From NCBI GenBank assembly GCA_017428765.1, contig JAFRQF010000023.1:1-64000 (forward strand): DNA of 64,000 nucleotides, read 5' to 3'. The translations under genes were made by a program, and so were the position numbers. Source of the stretch: Erysipelotrichaceae bacterium (GTDB lineage: Bacteria; Bacillota_I; Bacilli_A; Erysipelotrichales; Erysipelotrichaceae). The notes under the pieces are model-generated. The model had not been told where the DNA came from. It made no database searches and saw only the letters and a program-made list of their open reading frames with translations. This document shows, piece after piece, positions 26,433 to 35,191 of the stretch (position 1 is the stretch's first letter; each line of letters starts with the position of its first letter).

Positions 26433-27632
26433 ATGAAGATGAGTGAGATCAGAGAGAATGATGATCGTCTGTATGTGACATTTTTCGGGTCTTTTTCGAT
26501 GACCTACAACGGAAAGACCATCACAGACAAGGCCAAGAACAATGAGAACCAGTTCAATTACCTGATGCAGCTGATGACGCACTTCCGTAAGGAAGGGGTG
26601 GGTAAGAACGTCCTTTTGAATGCCTTGTTTTCCGGAAGAGACCTGCACAACCCTAATCATGCCATCCATTCGGTCATGTACAATGCCAAAAAGCGTCTGG
26701 AGTCCTATGGCCTTCCCAAACTGAATTATTTCGTTGCCAGGGAAGGGAAATACTACTGGAACGAAAAGGTGGAAGTCGTCGAAGATGTGAAGGTCTTCGA
26801 TGATCTGATCGCGATGGCCGATAAGGAAGAAGACGAGGACTATAAGATCTCTCTGTATGAAGAGGCGATCTATGTCTACCAGGGCGATTTCTTAGAGAAT
26901 CAGATCGGTCTCAACTGGATCACCAAGGAAAACTGGCGCTACCGCAAAGTCTTCGTCGAGACCGTAAACAAGCTCGCAAGGCTCTTATCGGAAAAGGGCC
27001 ATTACGATACGATGGAACGTCTGGGACTCTATGCCTCAAGGATACAGCCGTTCTCCGACTGGGAGACGGTGACGATGGAAGCCTATATCGCTGCCGGCAG
27101 ATTCGAAGAAGCCTACAAGCTCTTCGATGATACGATCGAGATGTATCTGCACCAGCAGGGCATCAAGCCTTCCAACCGGATGTTTGAGCTCATCGACAGG
27201 TTGGGCAGACAGTTTGAGCATACTTCCGGTTCGCTCAATGAGATACAGGATCATCTCAAGGAAGAGGAAGGAAACCGCGGCGGTTACGTGTGCTCCTATC
27301 CGGTCTTCCATGGCATCTATCAGGCGATCGCCAGGATCTCCGAACGTAGCGGTCAGATGATCTATCTGATGTTATGTACGATCGTCGACACCAAAGGCAA
27401 TGTCCTGACCAAGGCGGACAAGCTCGATGAGCTTTCCCCGCGTCTGGAAGAAGCGATACGCTCTACGATACGTCGTTCCGATATCATGAACAAATACAAC
27501 AAGGGACAGTATCTGGTCTTGCTGATGAATACGACGATGGAAAACTGCCGGATCATTCAGAAGAGGATCGATGAGAAATTCATGATCAACCGTCAGAGGA
27601 TCTCCGTGCGTTACTACGTCAATCCGTTATAG
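26433..27632 (+). CDS. SARP/BTAD-type regulator with a degenerate GGDEF-like C-terminus
   Basis: 399 residues. Residues ~10-100 resemble the winged-helix of SARP regulators (LYVTFFGSFSMTYNGKTI... NPNHAIHSVMYNAKKRLESYGLP). Residues ~110-255 are the BTAD TPR-like helical domain (YEEAIYVYQGDFLEN... YIAAGRFEEAYKLFDDTIEMYLHQQGIKPS). The C-terminal ~110 residues (YQAIARISERSGQMIYLMLC..., IRRSDIMNKYNKGQYLVLL) follow the diguanylate-cyclase fold but lack a GGDEF signature, so catalysis is unlikely. Probably a DNA-binding regulator. The target is unknown, though the gene follows the pyr terminator and precedes a companion gene. Confidence 0.8.
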   Translation: MKMSEIRENDDRLYVTFFGSFSMTYNGKTITDKAKNNENQFNYLMQLMTHFRKEGVGKNVLLNALFSGRDLHNPNHAIHSVMYNAKKRLESYGLPKLNYFVAREGKYYWNEKVEVVEDVKVFDDLIAMADKEEDEDYKISLYEEAIYVYQGDFLENQIGLNWITKENWRYRKVFVETVNKLARLLSEKGHYDTMERLGLYASRIQPFSDWETVTMEAYIAAGRFEEAYKLFDDTIEMYLHQQGIKPSNRMFELIDRLGRQFEHTSGSLNEIQDHLKEEEGNRGGYVCSYPVFHGIYQAIARISERSGQMIYLMLCTIVDTKGNVLTKADKLDELSPRLEEAIRSTIRRSDIMNKYNKGQYLVLLMNTTMENCRIIQKRIDEKFMINRQRISVRYYVNPL

Positions 27633-27642
27633 CAGGTGAATT

Positions 27643-28116
27643 ATGGAAAAGACACAGTGTTATTTAGGCATCCCCAACGCAGTCGTGTTATGTATCGACA
27701 AGTGCGTTCCGGTCTATGCAGGAAGGTTCTATCATCACTTCTGCAAGGATGCGGTGAAGTTTGAGGGACTGAGCGATCTTCTCTTACAGATGGAAGATCT
27801 TTATGATGATATGCGTTTCCCTTTCCCGGGCAACAATGAGAGACATTTTTTTGAAAAAGAGGTGATTTATATGGAAAAAGAGATGACAAGAGCTTTGGAA
27901 GATGATGAGATGCTGGAGATGCATGGCGACTTAGGTACGTTCATCATCCGTGTGCAGCACCGTCAGAACTCCTCCTGGCAAGGCCGTATCACCTGGGTGG
28001 AAGAAGACAAGACTTTATACTTCCGCTCTGTCTGGGAGATGGTGAAGCTGATCGAAGAAGCCATGGGACATAACAGAGAGGATGAAAACGATCCTTCCTG
28101 GACGGCAGAACGATAA
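27643..28116 (+). CDS. Small soluble protein of unknown function, companion of the BTAD regulator
   Basis: 157 residues, no membrane segment. The C-terminal part (DLGTFIIRVQHRQNSSWQGRITWVEEDKTLYFRSVWEMVKLIEEAM) resembles a short domain I recall from many gut Clostridia proteins, often beside BTAD-type regulators, but it has no function I can name. The N-terminal part has three Cys and many acidic residues. CAGGTG precedes the ATG. It starts ten bases after the regulator stop and shares its terminator, so the two are co-transcribed and probably work together (inference). Confidence 0.65.
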   Translation: MEKTQCYLGIPNAVVLCIDKCVPVYAGRFYHHFCKDAVKFEGLSDLLLQMEDLYDDMRFPFPGNNERHFFEKEVIYMEKEMTRALEDDEMLEMHGDLGTFIIRVQHRQNSSWQGRITWVEEDKTLYFRSVWEMVKLIEEAMGHNREDENDPSWTAER

Positions 28117-28130
28117 GATCTGATCAAGGA

Positions 28131-28156
28131 AAGCCTTCAAGTCAGAAGGCTTTTTT
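28131..28156 (+). terminator. Terminator
   Basis: AAGCCTTC (28131-28138) pairs with GAAGGCTT (28145-28152), loop AAGTCA, then six T. Confidence 0.9.
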
Positions 28157-28218
28157 CATGTTTAAGAAGATAAATAGCTGCAATTTGTAACACTTATAAA
28201 AAAATAAGAAAAAAGATA

Positions 28219-28247
28219 TTGACAGCGCTTTCAGTCAGGCATACTAT
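28219..28247 (+). promoter_or_regulatory. Sugar ABC operon promoter overlapped by a cre-like site
   Basis: TTGACA (28219-28224), a 17-base spacer and TACTAT (28242-28247). TGACAGCGCTTTCA at 28220-28233 differs at one base from the ideal palindromic catabolite-responsive element. Its place across the -35 box predicts repression by CcpA or another LacI-family protein. Confidence 0.8.
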
Positions 28248-28261
28248 AGAATTGTAATTAA

Positions 28262-28284
28262 GTTATGCAACAATGTAACATAAC
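28262..28284 (+). promoter_or_regulatory. Possible operator in the sugar operon leader
   Basis: GTTATG (28262-28267) and CATAAC (28279-28284) form an inverted repeat just before the ribosome site. The right half, GTAACATAACAGGA, recurs with one change at 32715-32728 before the ROK regulator gene, which suggests a shared regulator. It may also be chance similarity around ribosome sites. Confidence 0.4.
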
Positions 28285-28295
28285 AGGAGGATACT

Positions 28296-29321
28296 ATGAA
28301 AAAGGTTGCAAAATTATTCTTGATGCTTGCACTTGTACTTGCAGTTCTGACGGGCTGTGCATCTGAAAAAACAGAGCCGGCAGAAAGCGGAAATGCAGAA
28401 CCTGAAACAAAGACTGCTGAACATTTCATCGGTTTCTCTGCAATGACTTTCTCCGACAACTGGATGGTCACCACATCCGACGGTCTGGAAGCTTATTGCA
28501 AGGAAAGAGGCTACGATTATACAAAGGCGTCTGCAGAAGGCGTTGCAGCAGAGCAGGTCAACCAGATCGAAAATATGATCACCCAGGGCTGTGATGTCAT
28601 TCTGATCACACCACTGGATATCGAAGCTCTCCATGACGTTATGAAAAAAGCACATGACCAGGGTGTCACATGTGTCTATATCGGCGATCCATTTGAAGGT
28701 GAAGAACCGTTCGCGATCTGTCTGAATGTTGACCAGAGAGAATTCGGTTCAAGAGCTGCGAAAGCTGCTGCTGAATGGATCGACAAGACTTATCCGGATG
28801 CAGCGGATGGATCGATCGAAGTTGCAGTCTTCCAGGAAGGTTCACAGGATGCGTTCCTTGCAAGAGCTGACGGTCTCCATGATGTTGAAAAATTCACGAT
28901 GAAAGCAAAGATCGTCGAGACTTATGACCTCGTCGGTCAGGCAAACCCGAAGGCAAAGGCTCAGGAATATACAGACCAGCTGCTTCTGAAACATCCGGAT
29001 GTCAAAGTCATCATTTCTCATTCTGCTGACTATGGCAACGCGATCGATGAAGTCATCATGAGAACAGCCGGCATCGATCCGACAACGATGGGTATCTTCG
29101 CTTGTGACTGGCTCGAAGCTGCCGCAAACGCAGTCGAGCAGAGCGTTGAAGGAAAGAGCGCTTTCCGTGCTTTCGTCGAATCCGGTGACTTTACACTCGC
29201 TTTCCTGCAGGCAGGTGTCGGCGAGCTTGAGATCAACGAAAAGATGCAGGCGATCATGCCTTTATACACGATCACGGCAGAAAACATTCAGGATGCATAC
29301 AAGATGCATGGTGTCAACTAA
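28296..29321 (+). CDS. Sugar ABC transporter substrate-binding lipoprotein
   Basis: 341 residues. A lipoprotein signal (MKKVAKLFLMLALVLAVLTGC) ends at Cys21. The mature chain is a type I periplasmic binding fold (Peripla_BP_4, RbsB-like): FIGFSAMTFSDNWMV, a QIENMITQGCDVILITPLD segment and a C-terminal GELEINEK region. It should capture a sugar or related ligand outside the membrane. The ligand is not evident. AGGAGG precedes the ATG. A strong hairpin between this gene and the ATPase gene probably gives more binding protein than transporter. Confidence 0.9.
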   Translation: MKKVAKLFLMLALVLAVLTGCASEKTEPAESGNAEPETKTAEHFIGFSAMTFSDNWMVTTSDGLEAYCKERGYDYTKASAEGVAAEQVNQIENMITQGCDVILITPLDIEALHDVMKKAHDQGVTCVYIGDPFEGEEPFAICLNVDQREFGSRAAKAAAEWIDKTYPDAADGSIEVAVFQEGSQDAFLARADGLHDVEKFTMKAKIVETYDLVGQANPKAKAQEYTDQLLLKHPDVKVIISHSADYGNAIDEVIMRTAGIDPTTMGIFACDWLEAAANAVEQSVEGKSAFRAFVESGDFTLAFLQAGVGELEINEKMQAIMPLYTITAENIQDAYKMHGVN

Positions 29322-29339
29322 GATCAGGTAAATGAATTC

Positions 29340-29375
29340 GATCTCCTGCCGATAAGAAAGGCAGGAGATCTTCTT
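29340..29375 (+). terminator. Partial terminator after the binding-protein gene
   Basis: An 11-bp perfect stem (29340-29350 with 29360-29370), loop GATAAGAAA, followed by TTCTTTAT. The T-run is interrupted, so some read-through into the transporter genes is expected. Confidence 0.75.
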
Positions 29376-29402
29376 TATAAGGAATATGAAGGGACATTCC
29401 AT

Positions 29403-30896
29403 ATGAGTACGATTTTAAAACTAGACAATATCACAAAACTATATCCGGGCGTTACCGCTTTAGATGATGTATCCCTTTCATTTGAACAAGGTGAAGTTCA
29501 TGCGATCATGGGTGAAAACGGTGCTGGCAAATCGACACTGATCAAAACGATCGGCGGTGCAATTCAGCCAAACAGCGGTACGATCACAATCGGCGAAAAC
29601 AGTTTTGATCATCTGACACCAAGTCTTTCTTCGGAAAACGGGATCGGCGTCATCTACCAGGAATTCAACCTTGTTCCGTCTCTATCTGTCTCTGAGAATG
29701 TATGCCTGGGCAATAAACTGGGTCATAAATTCTACAAAGACAGGAAGCAGATGAATACAGAAACGAAAAAAGTTCTGGAGGAACTGGGTCTTGATATAGA
29801 TCCGGATATGATGGTCTCCTTATTGTCGACCGGACAGCAGCAGATGGTCGAGATCGCCAAGTCGATGATCAAAAACTGCAAGGTGCTGATCATGGATGAA
29901 CCGACAGCTTCCTTGTCTTCGGCAGAGACCGAAAATCTTCTGAAAATGGTCAATACTCTGAAACAGAAGGGCGTGACGATCTTATATATCTCGCATCGTC
30001 TTGAAGAAGTGTTTGAGATCTCTGACCGTATCTCAATCATGCGGGATGGTCACTATATCAAAACGGTCAATACAAAAGATACGAGTCGACGTGAACTGAT
30101 CAAGCTGATGGTCGGCAGAGATATCGGAGACGAGTATCCGAAACGGCAGACAAGGCCTGAAGAAGAAGTCGTCCTGGAAGTAAAAGACCTTTGCGGTCAA
30201 GGCGATGAAAACATCTCCTTCCAGCTTCATAAAGGCGAGGTCTTGGGCGTAGCCGGTCTGGTCGGTGCAGGACGTACAGAGATGGCGAAGATGATCTATG
30301 GCTATCTTAAGAAAGACAAGGGCGAGATCTATGTCCGGGGTGAAAAGAAAGACATAAGGATCCCTGCGGAAGCGATCGCCAGTGGTATCGGCCTGATCCC
30401 GGAAGACCGCAAAAGAGAGGGTGCCTTCCTGGAATACGGGATCGACTGGAACATTCCGATCATGATGATCAAGAAAGCTTCCAACGGTCTGTTTGTCAAC
30501 AGGAAAAAGACGGCTAAGATCGTTGATAAATACATTAAAGAGCTTTCGATCGCGACTCCTTCTGCACAACAGCTGGTCAGAAATCTCTCAGGTGGCAACC
30601 AGCAGAAAGTCGTCGTTGCCAAAACACTGGCGACAGAAGCAGACATCCTGATCATGGATGAACCGACCAGAGGCATCGATGTCGGAGCCAAACAGGAGAT
30701 CTATAATCTGATCAATGATCTTGTCGCTCAGGGCAAGTCCGTATTGATGATCTCTTCGGAGATGGAAGAGCTCATGGGCATGGCGGATCGGATCATGGTC
30801 TTCTATGAAGGAGAAGTAACCGGTTTTGTCGACAGACAGCATTTTGAACAGAATCACATCATGGCGCTGGCATCGGGTATCCGTGAGGCAGCTTAA
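29403..30896 (+). CDS. Sugar ABC transporter ATP-binding protein (RbsA/MglA type, two ABC domains)
   Basis: 497 residues. The first ABC domain has Walker A GENGAGKST, the signature region LSTGQQQMVEIAKSM and Walker B VLIMDEPTASL. The second has the usual altered Walker A (GLVGAGRTE), signature NLSGGNQQKVVVAKTL and Walker B ILIMDEPTRGID. This is the standard arrangement for ribose/galactose-type importers. It works with the single permease encoded next, presumably as a homodimer. The long gap before it contains the partial terminator. Confidence 0.95.
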   Translation: MSTILKLDNITKLYPGVTALDDVSLSFEQGEVHAIMGENGAGKSTLIKTIGGAIQPNSGTITIGENSFDHLTPSLSSENGIGVIYQEFNLVPSLSVSENVCLGNKLGHKFYKDRKQMNTETKKVLEELGLDIDPDMMVSLLSTGQQQMVEIAKSMIKNCKVLIMDEPTASLSSAETENLLKMVNTLKQKGVTILYISHRLEEVFEISDRISIMRDGHYIKTVNTKDTSRRELIKLMVGRDIGDEYPKRQTRPEEEVVLEVKDLCGQGDENISFQLHKGEVLGVAGLVGAGRTEMAKMIYGYLKKDKGEIYVRGEKKDIRIPAEAIASGIGLIPEDRKREGAFLEYGIDWNIPIMMIKKASNGLFVNRKKTAKIVDKYIKELSIATPSAQQLVRNLSGGNQQKVVVAKTLATEADILIMDEPTRGIDVGAKQEIYNLINDLVAQGKSVLMISSEMEELMGMADRIMVFYEGEVTGFVDRQHFEQNHIMALASGIREAA

Positions 30897-30911
30897 ATTA
30901 GAGGTAAGAAA

Positions 30912-31877
30912 ATGAAAAAGATCAATTTTGATGAAGTATTCAAAAAATATATGGCATGGATCATCCTGCTGGTCGTCCTGTTTCTCTTCTCGTTCACAAA
31001 GAACTTTCTGTCCTTTGCGAACATCGTAAATATCCTTTCCCAGAACTCCTATGCGATCATCTGTTCTTTAGGTGTCGCATTCCTGATGATGGCCGGTGAG
31101 ATCGACCTTTCTGTCGGTTACATCATGTCTTTGTGTTCGGTCATCGCGGGTATACTGAATGTTCAAATGGGGATCCCGGCTGTCTTAAGCATCCTGATCA
31201 CGATCGCTGTTGGTATGCTGCTGAGCATGTTGAACAACTTCTTATCTGAATTACTGAAACTGAACCGTTTCATGATCACGGTCGCTACGATGTCGATCTT
31301 CCAGGGACTGTCCTATGTCATTTCAAAATCTGTTTCGATCCGAGGCTTCTCGGACGGCTTCAAGGCGATCGGACAGTCCAATATCGGTATGGTACCTTTA
31401 CCTGTATTCATCATGTTCTTCTTACTGATCATCTGTTCTGTCCTGATGTCCAAGACCTATTTCGGACAGTATGTCTACGCTTTGGGAGGAAACTCCGAAG
31501 CTGCAAACCTGGCAGGTATCAATGTCAAGAAGATGCGTTATATCATCTCTGCGCTGGCAGGTGCCCTGATCGCGATCTCAGCGATCATCCTGACCGCAAG
31601 ACTTGGCTCAGCTCACTCCAACACAGGTCCGGGTACGGAATTCACGGCGATCACAGGCATCTTACTTGGCGGTATCTCCGTACGAGGCGGTGAAGGCAAG
31701 ATGACAAGCGTGTTTGCGGGTGTCCTTATCATTTCGATCCTCACCAACGGCATGCAGCTGGCAGGTCTTGATACGTATTACCAGTTCATTGCCAAGGGTA
31801 TCATCATGCTGCTTGCGATCGGAATCGATGTCTATAATTTAAACAGAAGACAGATCGTCAGAAAGACGGCAAAATAA
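30912..31877 (+). CDS. Sugar ABC transporter permease (RbsC type)
   Basis: 321 residues with about ten hydrophobic segments. The family segment GEIDLSVG occurs near residue 70, and the cytoplasmic loop ALGGNSEAANLAGINVKKMR near 195 contacts the ATPase. The C-terminal GGISVRGGEGKMTSVFAGVL is also typical. AGAGGTAAG precedes the ATG. The next gene overlaps its stop codon (TAATG). Confidence 0.94.
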   Translation: MKKINFDEVFKKYMAWIILLVVLFLFSFTKNFLSFANIVNILSQNSYAIICSLGVAFLMMAGEIDLSVGYIMSLCSVIAGILNVQMGIPAVLSILITIAVGMLLSMLNNFLSELLKLNRFMITVATMSIFQGLSYVISKSVSIRGFSDGFKAIGQSNIGMVPLPVFIMFFLLIICSVLMSKTYFGQYVYALGGNSEAANLAGINVKKMRYIISALAGALIAISAIILTARLGSAHSNTGPGTEFTAITGILLGGISVRGGEGKMTSVFAGVLIISILTNGMQLAGLDTYYQFIAKGIIMLLAIGIDVYNLNRRQIVRKTAK

Positions 31878-32710
31878 TGGCAAAATTCACTACAAAAGAT
31901 ATGGGTAACGGCATCATCCGCATCGAAGGACAGGGTGCTGTCGGCATGTATCTGATCATCGGCGAAAACAAGGCGGTTTTGCTGGATACAGGTCTCGGGG
32001 CAAACGATCTGAAAAGCTTCGTTTCGACCCTGACAGATAAACCGGTCGAAGTCTATCTGACGCATGGCCATCTTGATCATGCGGGTGGAATGTACTACTT
32101 TGATGAAGTTCATATGTCACATAAAGACTTGTCGATGCTTGAAGGTAATTCAAAAAAAGACAGGGTCGATTATCTGAACCTGATCAAACGATTCATGGGC
32201 AAAGACGAGTGGACAGAGAATGATGTCTGCGATGTAAGAGATGTGAATATCATCGACATCAAAGACGGTGAAATCAACGACTTAGGTGGCAGAAGCCTGA
32301 CAGCAGTGGATTTCAGCGGTCATACAAAAGGATCTCTGGCATTCTATGACGACAAGTCAAAGTATCTGTTTGTCGGTGACTGCTGCAATAATTCGACCTT
32401 CCTGTTCCTGGAGGATTCCACATCGATCTCCCATTATCTTGAATCCCTGCAAAGGATAAAAGAGGAATGGGCCCCGAAGATGGAGGCCATGGTCATCTGC
32501 CATGACTATGATATCGTTCCCGAAGATTGTCTGGACAATGTGATCGACTGCTGCCGGAAGATACTGGATGGAACCGATGACAAGGAAGAATTCGTCCACC
32601 CGAATCCGATGTTTGCAGGTATGCCGGTACATTGGGCATATGAAGGCGGTGCAAATCGTAAAGACAACAAATTCGGCAACGTCGCTTATAATTATAAGAG
32701 AGTAAACTAA
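31877..32710 (+). CDS. Metallo-beta-lactamase-fold hydrolase
   Basis: 277 residues. The zinc motif THGHLDHAGG gives the HxHxDH ligands. Further ligands are likely in FSGHTKGS and VGDCCNN. The fold is shared by lactonases, thioesterases, glyoxalase II and others. Its place between a sugar permease and a ROK regulator suggests a lactone or ester derived from the imported ligand (inference). It has no signal peptide, so it should be cytosolic. Start codon overlaps the permease stop. Confidence 0.85.
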   Translation: MAKFTTKDMGNGIIRIEGQGAVGMYLIIGENKAVLLDTGLGANDLKSFVSTLTDKPVEVYLTHGHLDHAGGMYYFDEVHMSHKDLSMLEGNSKKDRVDYLNLIKRFMGKDEWTENDVCDVRDVNIIDIKDGEINDLGGRSLTAVDFSGHTKGSLAFYDDKSKYLFVGDCCNNSTFLFLEDSTSISHYLESLQRIKEEWAPKMEAMVICHDYDIVPEDCLDNVIDCCRKILDGTDDKEEFVHPNPMFAGMPVHWAYEGGANRKDNKFGNVAYNYKRVN

Positions 32711-32734
32711 TATAGTTACATAACAGGAAAACAT

Positions 32735-33943
32735 ATGAACAGGATAGGAGCTTTGCCAAAAGACATAAAACAGAAGAATGACATGGAGATCCTGCGCAGT
32801 CTGGCGGATCTGGAGTCTTTTACGGTGCAGGATATTGCCAACCGTACGAAGATCAGCCGGCTCACGATCACCCGTGCTCTGGAACGTTTTATGGAAAAAG
32901 GCATCGTCGTCCAAAGCGGCAAGGGAAATTCAACAAGCCTCGGCGGCAAGAAACCGCAGGAGTATATCCTCAATCCGAACCGTTACGCGATCTCGATCGC
33001 TCCTTCCAAAGGAAAAACACAATGCACTCTGATGTCGTTTGACGGAAATGAGATCGATATGAAGGAATTTCCCTTTCCTTCAAATATGGCGTATCCGCAG
33101 TTCATCAAAAATGCGGCAGCCTGCATCAGGGATTTGCTGAAAGACAATAAGATCAAAGAAGAAGAATTCTATGGCATCGTGCTGTGCTCCGGCGGTATCA
33201 TCGATCCAAAGGAAGGCGTATTCACGGTCTCAAGCATTCCGGAATGGGGAAATGATCTCCATGCAGCTGAGGATCTGAGAAAGGAACTTGGCAAAGATTA
33301 CCATATCGAATCGGAGAATGTTTCGAAAGTCTGTTCGGGGATGTTACGATTCAATAACGATGTATTAGGCAAGCGGGTCGCTGTCATGTATGCGGATTAC
33401 GGTATTTCGATCACATTGCTGGAAGACGGAAAGACACCGGATACCGTAAATAATGTCAACGGTGAACTGGGACACATGTGTCTGGATCCGAATGATGAAG
33501 AGATCTGCGTCTGTGGTTCAAAAGGATGCTTCGAAGTCCTCATCTCTCAGAAAAGGATAAGAAAGATGATCGATGCGCTTCCTGCCAAAGAAAGAGATCT
33601 TCTTCTGAAAGACTACGACGGCAAGGAAGATGTGCGTATCTATCTGCTGAAAAAACAAGGTGAAGGAAACGCGCAGGCAGACAGGCTTTGCGAATATATG
33701 AGCAGATATATCGGCTTGGCTTTCCGCAACGTCATACTGGCTTTCGATCCTGAACTGTTCGTCATTCAAGGTGTGTTTTCTTATGCCTCAAAACAGTTCT
33801 TTGATCAGGTGAGATCCGTGATCAGAGAAAACAAATACCTCGCGAATATCGATATCGATATTCGGAAAGAGAGCCGGGAATTATCCCAGATGCTGAAGAA
33901 AGGAAGTATGAACATTGCCCTTTGCAGTATCTTAGAAGAATAG
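32735..33943 (+). CDS. ROK family transcriptional regulator
   Basis: 402 residues. The N-terminal ~75 residues form a winged helix (LRSLADLESFTVQDIANRTKISRLTITRALERFMEKGIV). The rest is the ROK fold with GIVLCSGGIIDP, NGELGHM and the zinc motif CVCGSKGCFE. XylR/NagC-type ROK repressors respond to a sugar. Here it most likely controls the operon it lies in. The phosphotransfer residues of sugar kinases are not clearly conserved, fitting a regulator. AGGAAA precedes the ATG, embedded in an ACATAACAGGA motif shared with the operon start. Confidence 0.9.
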   Translation: MNRIGALPKDIKQKNDMEILRSLADLESFTVQDIANRTKISRLTITRALERFMEKGIVVQSGKGNSTSLGGKKPQEYILNPNRYAISIAPSKGKTQCTLMSFDGNEIDMKEFPFPSNMAYPQFIKNAAACIRDLLKDNKIKEEEFYGIVLCSGGIIDPKEGVFTVSSIPEWGNDLHAAEDLRKELGKDYHIESENVSKVCSGMLRFNNDVLGKRVAVMYADYGISITLLEDGKTPDTVNNVNGELGHMCLDPNDEEICVCGSKGCFEVLISQKRIRKMIDALPAKERDLLLKDYDGKEDVRIYLLKKQGEGNAQADRLCEYMSRYIGLAFRNVILAFDPELFVIQGVFSYASKQFFDQVRSVIRENKYLANIDIDIRKESRELSQMLKKGSMNIALCSILEE

Positions 33944-33953
33944 AAAGGAATCA

Positions 33954-34784
33954 ATGGCTTATATACAGATCAACATGATGTCCGAATCACTGCTTCGGAC
34001 AGTCAATATAAATGCGATCATACCGACAGATAAGATTGCCATGCCTGATCAGAAAGATCAGAAAGTCAATAAAGTCAAAAGTTTCAAAACATTATATCTC
34101 TTACACGGGATATTCGGTTCCCAGGTCGACTGGATCAATGGGACCAACATCCAGAGATGGGCGGAAGAGAAAAATCTTGCAGTTATCATGCCGGCAGGAG
34201 AAAACCGCTTTTACGTCGATCATCCGGCTACACATGAATACTACGGACGTTTCATCGGCGAAGAACTGGTCAAAGCGACCAGGGAGCTCTTCCCTCTGTC
34301 AGAAAAAAAGGAAGATACATTCATCTGCGGCCTTTCGATGGGCGGATACGGCGCACTTCGCAACGGCTTGAAATATTCGGATACTTTCGGTTACGTGGCA
34401 GCTCTTTCTGCTGCTTCGATGGTAGATGACACGGACGGTACGCTGTCTTTCATGGGAGACGGTTTCCTGGAAGCGATCTTCGGAGATATGAAAGCAGCGA
34501 AGGATTCGGATTTCTCGATCGACTGGCTGATCCGTCATAACACACAAAACAAGCGCAACGACCAGAAGATGTATCTGGCGTGCGGCGAATCCGACGGTCT
34601 GCTGTCACATTCCAGAAGGATCTGTTCTCTGTTAAAAGAAAACGGCTATGACACGACGTTTGAAACGGGTGCGGGAGCTCATGAATGGGATTTCTGGAAC
34701 CGTTATATCAAACACGTGATCGACTGGCTGCCGCTTGATGAAAGTAACGGCGGTCTCAACAGCGGAAACATAGGTGATCGCTGA
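33954..34784 (+). CDS. Esterase of the esterase D / tributyrin esterase family
   Basis: 276 residues, alpha/beta-hydrolase. The nucleophile Ser is in GLSMGGYGA, the acid probably in CGESDG and the His in GAHEWDFW. KTLYLLHGIFGSQVDW is the family oxyanion region. No signal peptide is present. Relatives hydrolyse short acyl esters, including acetylated sugars and S-formylglutathione. Last gene of the sugar operon, so deacylation of an imported ester is a reasonable guess, together with the metallo-hydrolase. The start follows AAAGGAATC. Confidence 0.87.
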   Translation: MAYIQINMMSESLLRTVNINAIIPTDKIAMPDQKDQKVNKVKSFKTLYLLHGIFGSQVDWINGTNIQRWAEEKNLAVIMPAGENRFYVDHPATHEYYGRFIGEELVKATRELFPLSEKKEDTFICGLSMGGYGALRNGLKYSDTFGYVAALSAASMVDDTDGTLSFMGDGFLEAIFGDMKAAKDSDFSIDWLIRHNTQNKRNDQKMYLACGESDGLLSHSRRICSLLKENGYDTTFETGAGAHEWDFWNRYIKHVIDWLPLDESNGGLNSGNIGDR

Positions 34785-34807
34785 TACAAAAAAATAAGAT
34801 AAGAAAA

Positions 34808-34838
34808 GCCCCCGTCATCTCGGGGGCAATTCTTTTTC
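34808..34838 (+). terminator. Terminator of the sugar operon
   Basis: GCCCCCG (34808-34814) pairs with CGGGGGC (34821-34827), loop TCATCT, followed by AATTCTTTTT. Confidence 0.85.
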
Positions 34839-35191
34839 GATTATTTAAGGGGATAAATATATACGATACAACTAATTATAGGGGGCTAGTATCGGCAAGG
34901 CCTCACTTCCTTGCATCTAAATAGTACTAAATTTGTGTATCAGGAATTTGTGTGAATTATGTTAAATTATGTTAAATGGATACCCGTCACACAGTATCCG
35001 GGAGAATAAAGAAAACCGGTGGTCTTAAGGATCACCTTTTTTATGCAAAAATGTCATGTTCACAAGCTTATCGTAGAATGAAAATCGAAAATAATCTATA
35101 AAAAATCAATAAAAACCCTTCATATGTCATTTTTTAGACTGATTATTATATATTGATCAAATTATTATACGGGTGTAGGGAGGACACAAGA
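34839..35191 (+). other. Gene-free leader region with several hairpins
   Basis: No coding sequence is seen. It holds GCAAGG/CCTTGC arms (34895-34900, 34909-34914), a tandem repeat of AATTATGTTA, a GGATAC/GTATCC hairpin (34978-34983, 34994-34999), a terminator at 35018 and then the leader of the repeat surface protein. The last 25 bases before the ATG are identical to those before the paralog at 38383. Confidence 0.6.
35018..35042 (+). terminator. Terminator inside the leader region
   Basis: GGTGGTC (35018-35024) pairs with GATCACC (35030-35036) with one G-T pair, followed by six T. With the hairpin at 34978 it would end a short structured RNA. Confidence 0.7.

Noticed and set aside
34978-35042. 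Assignment to a known riboswitch class (preQ1, fluoride, c-di-GMP)
   Set aside because: None of the conserved cores is present, so it is left as an unassigned structured leader.
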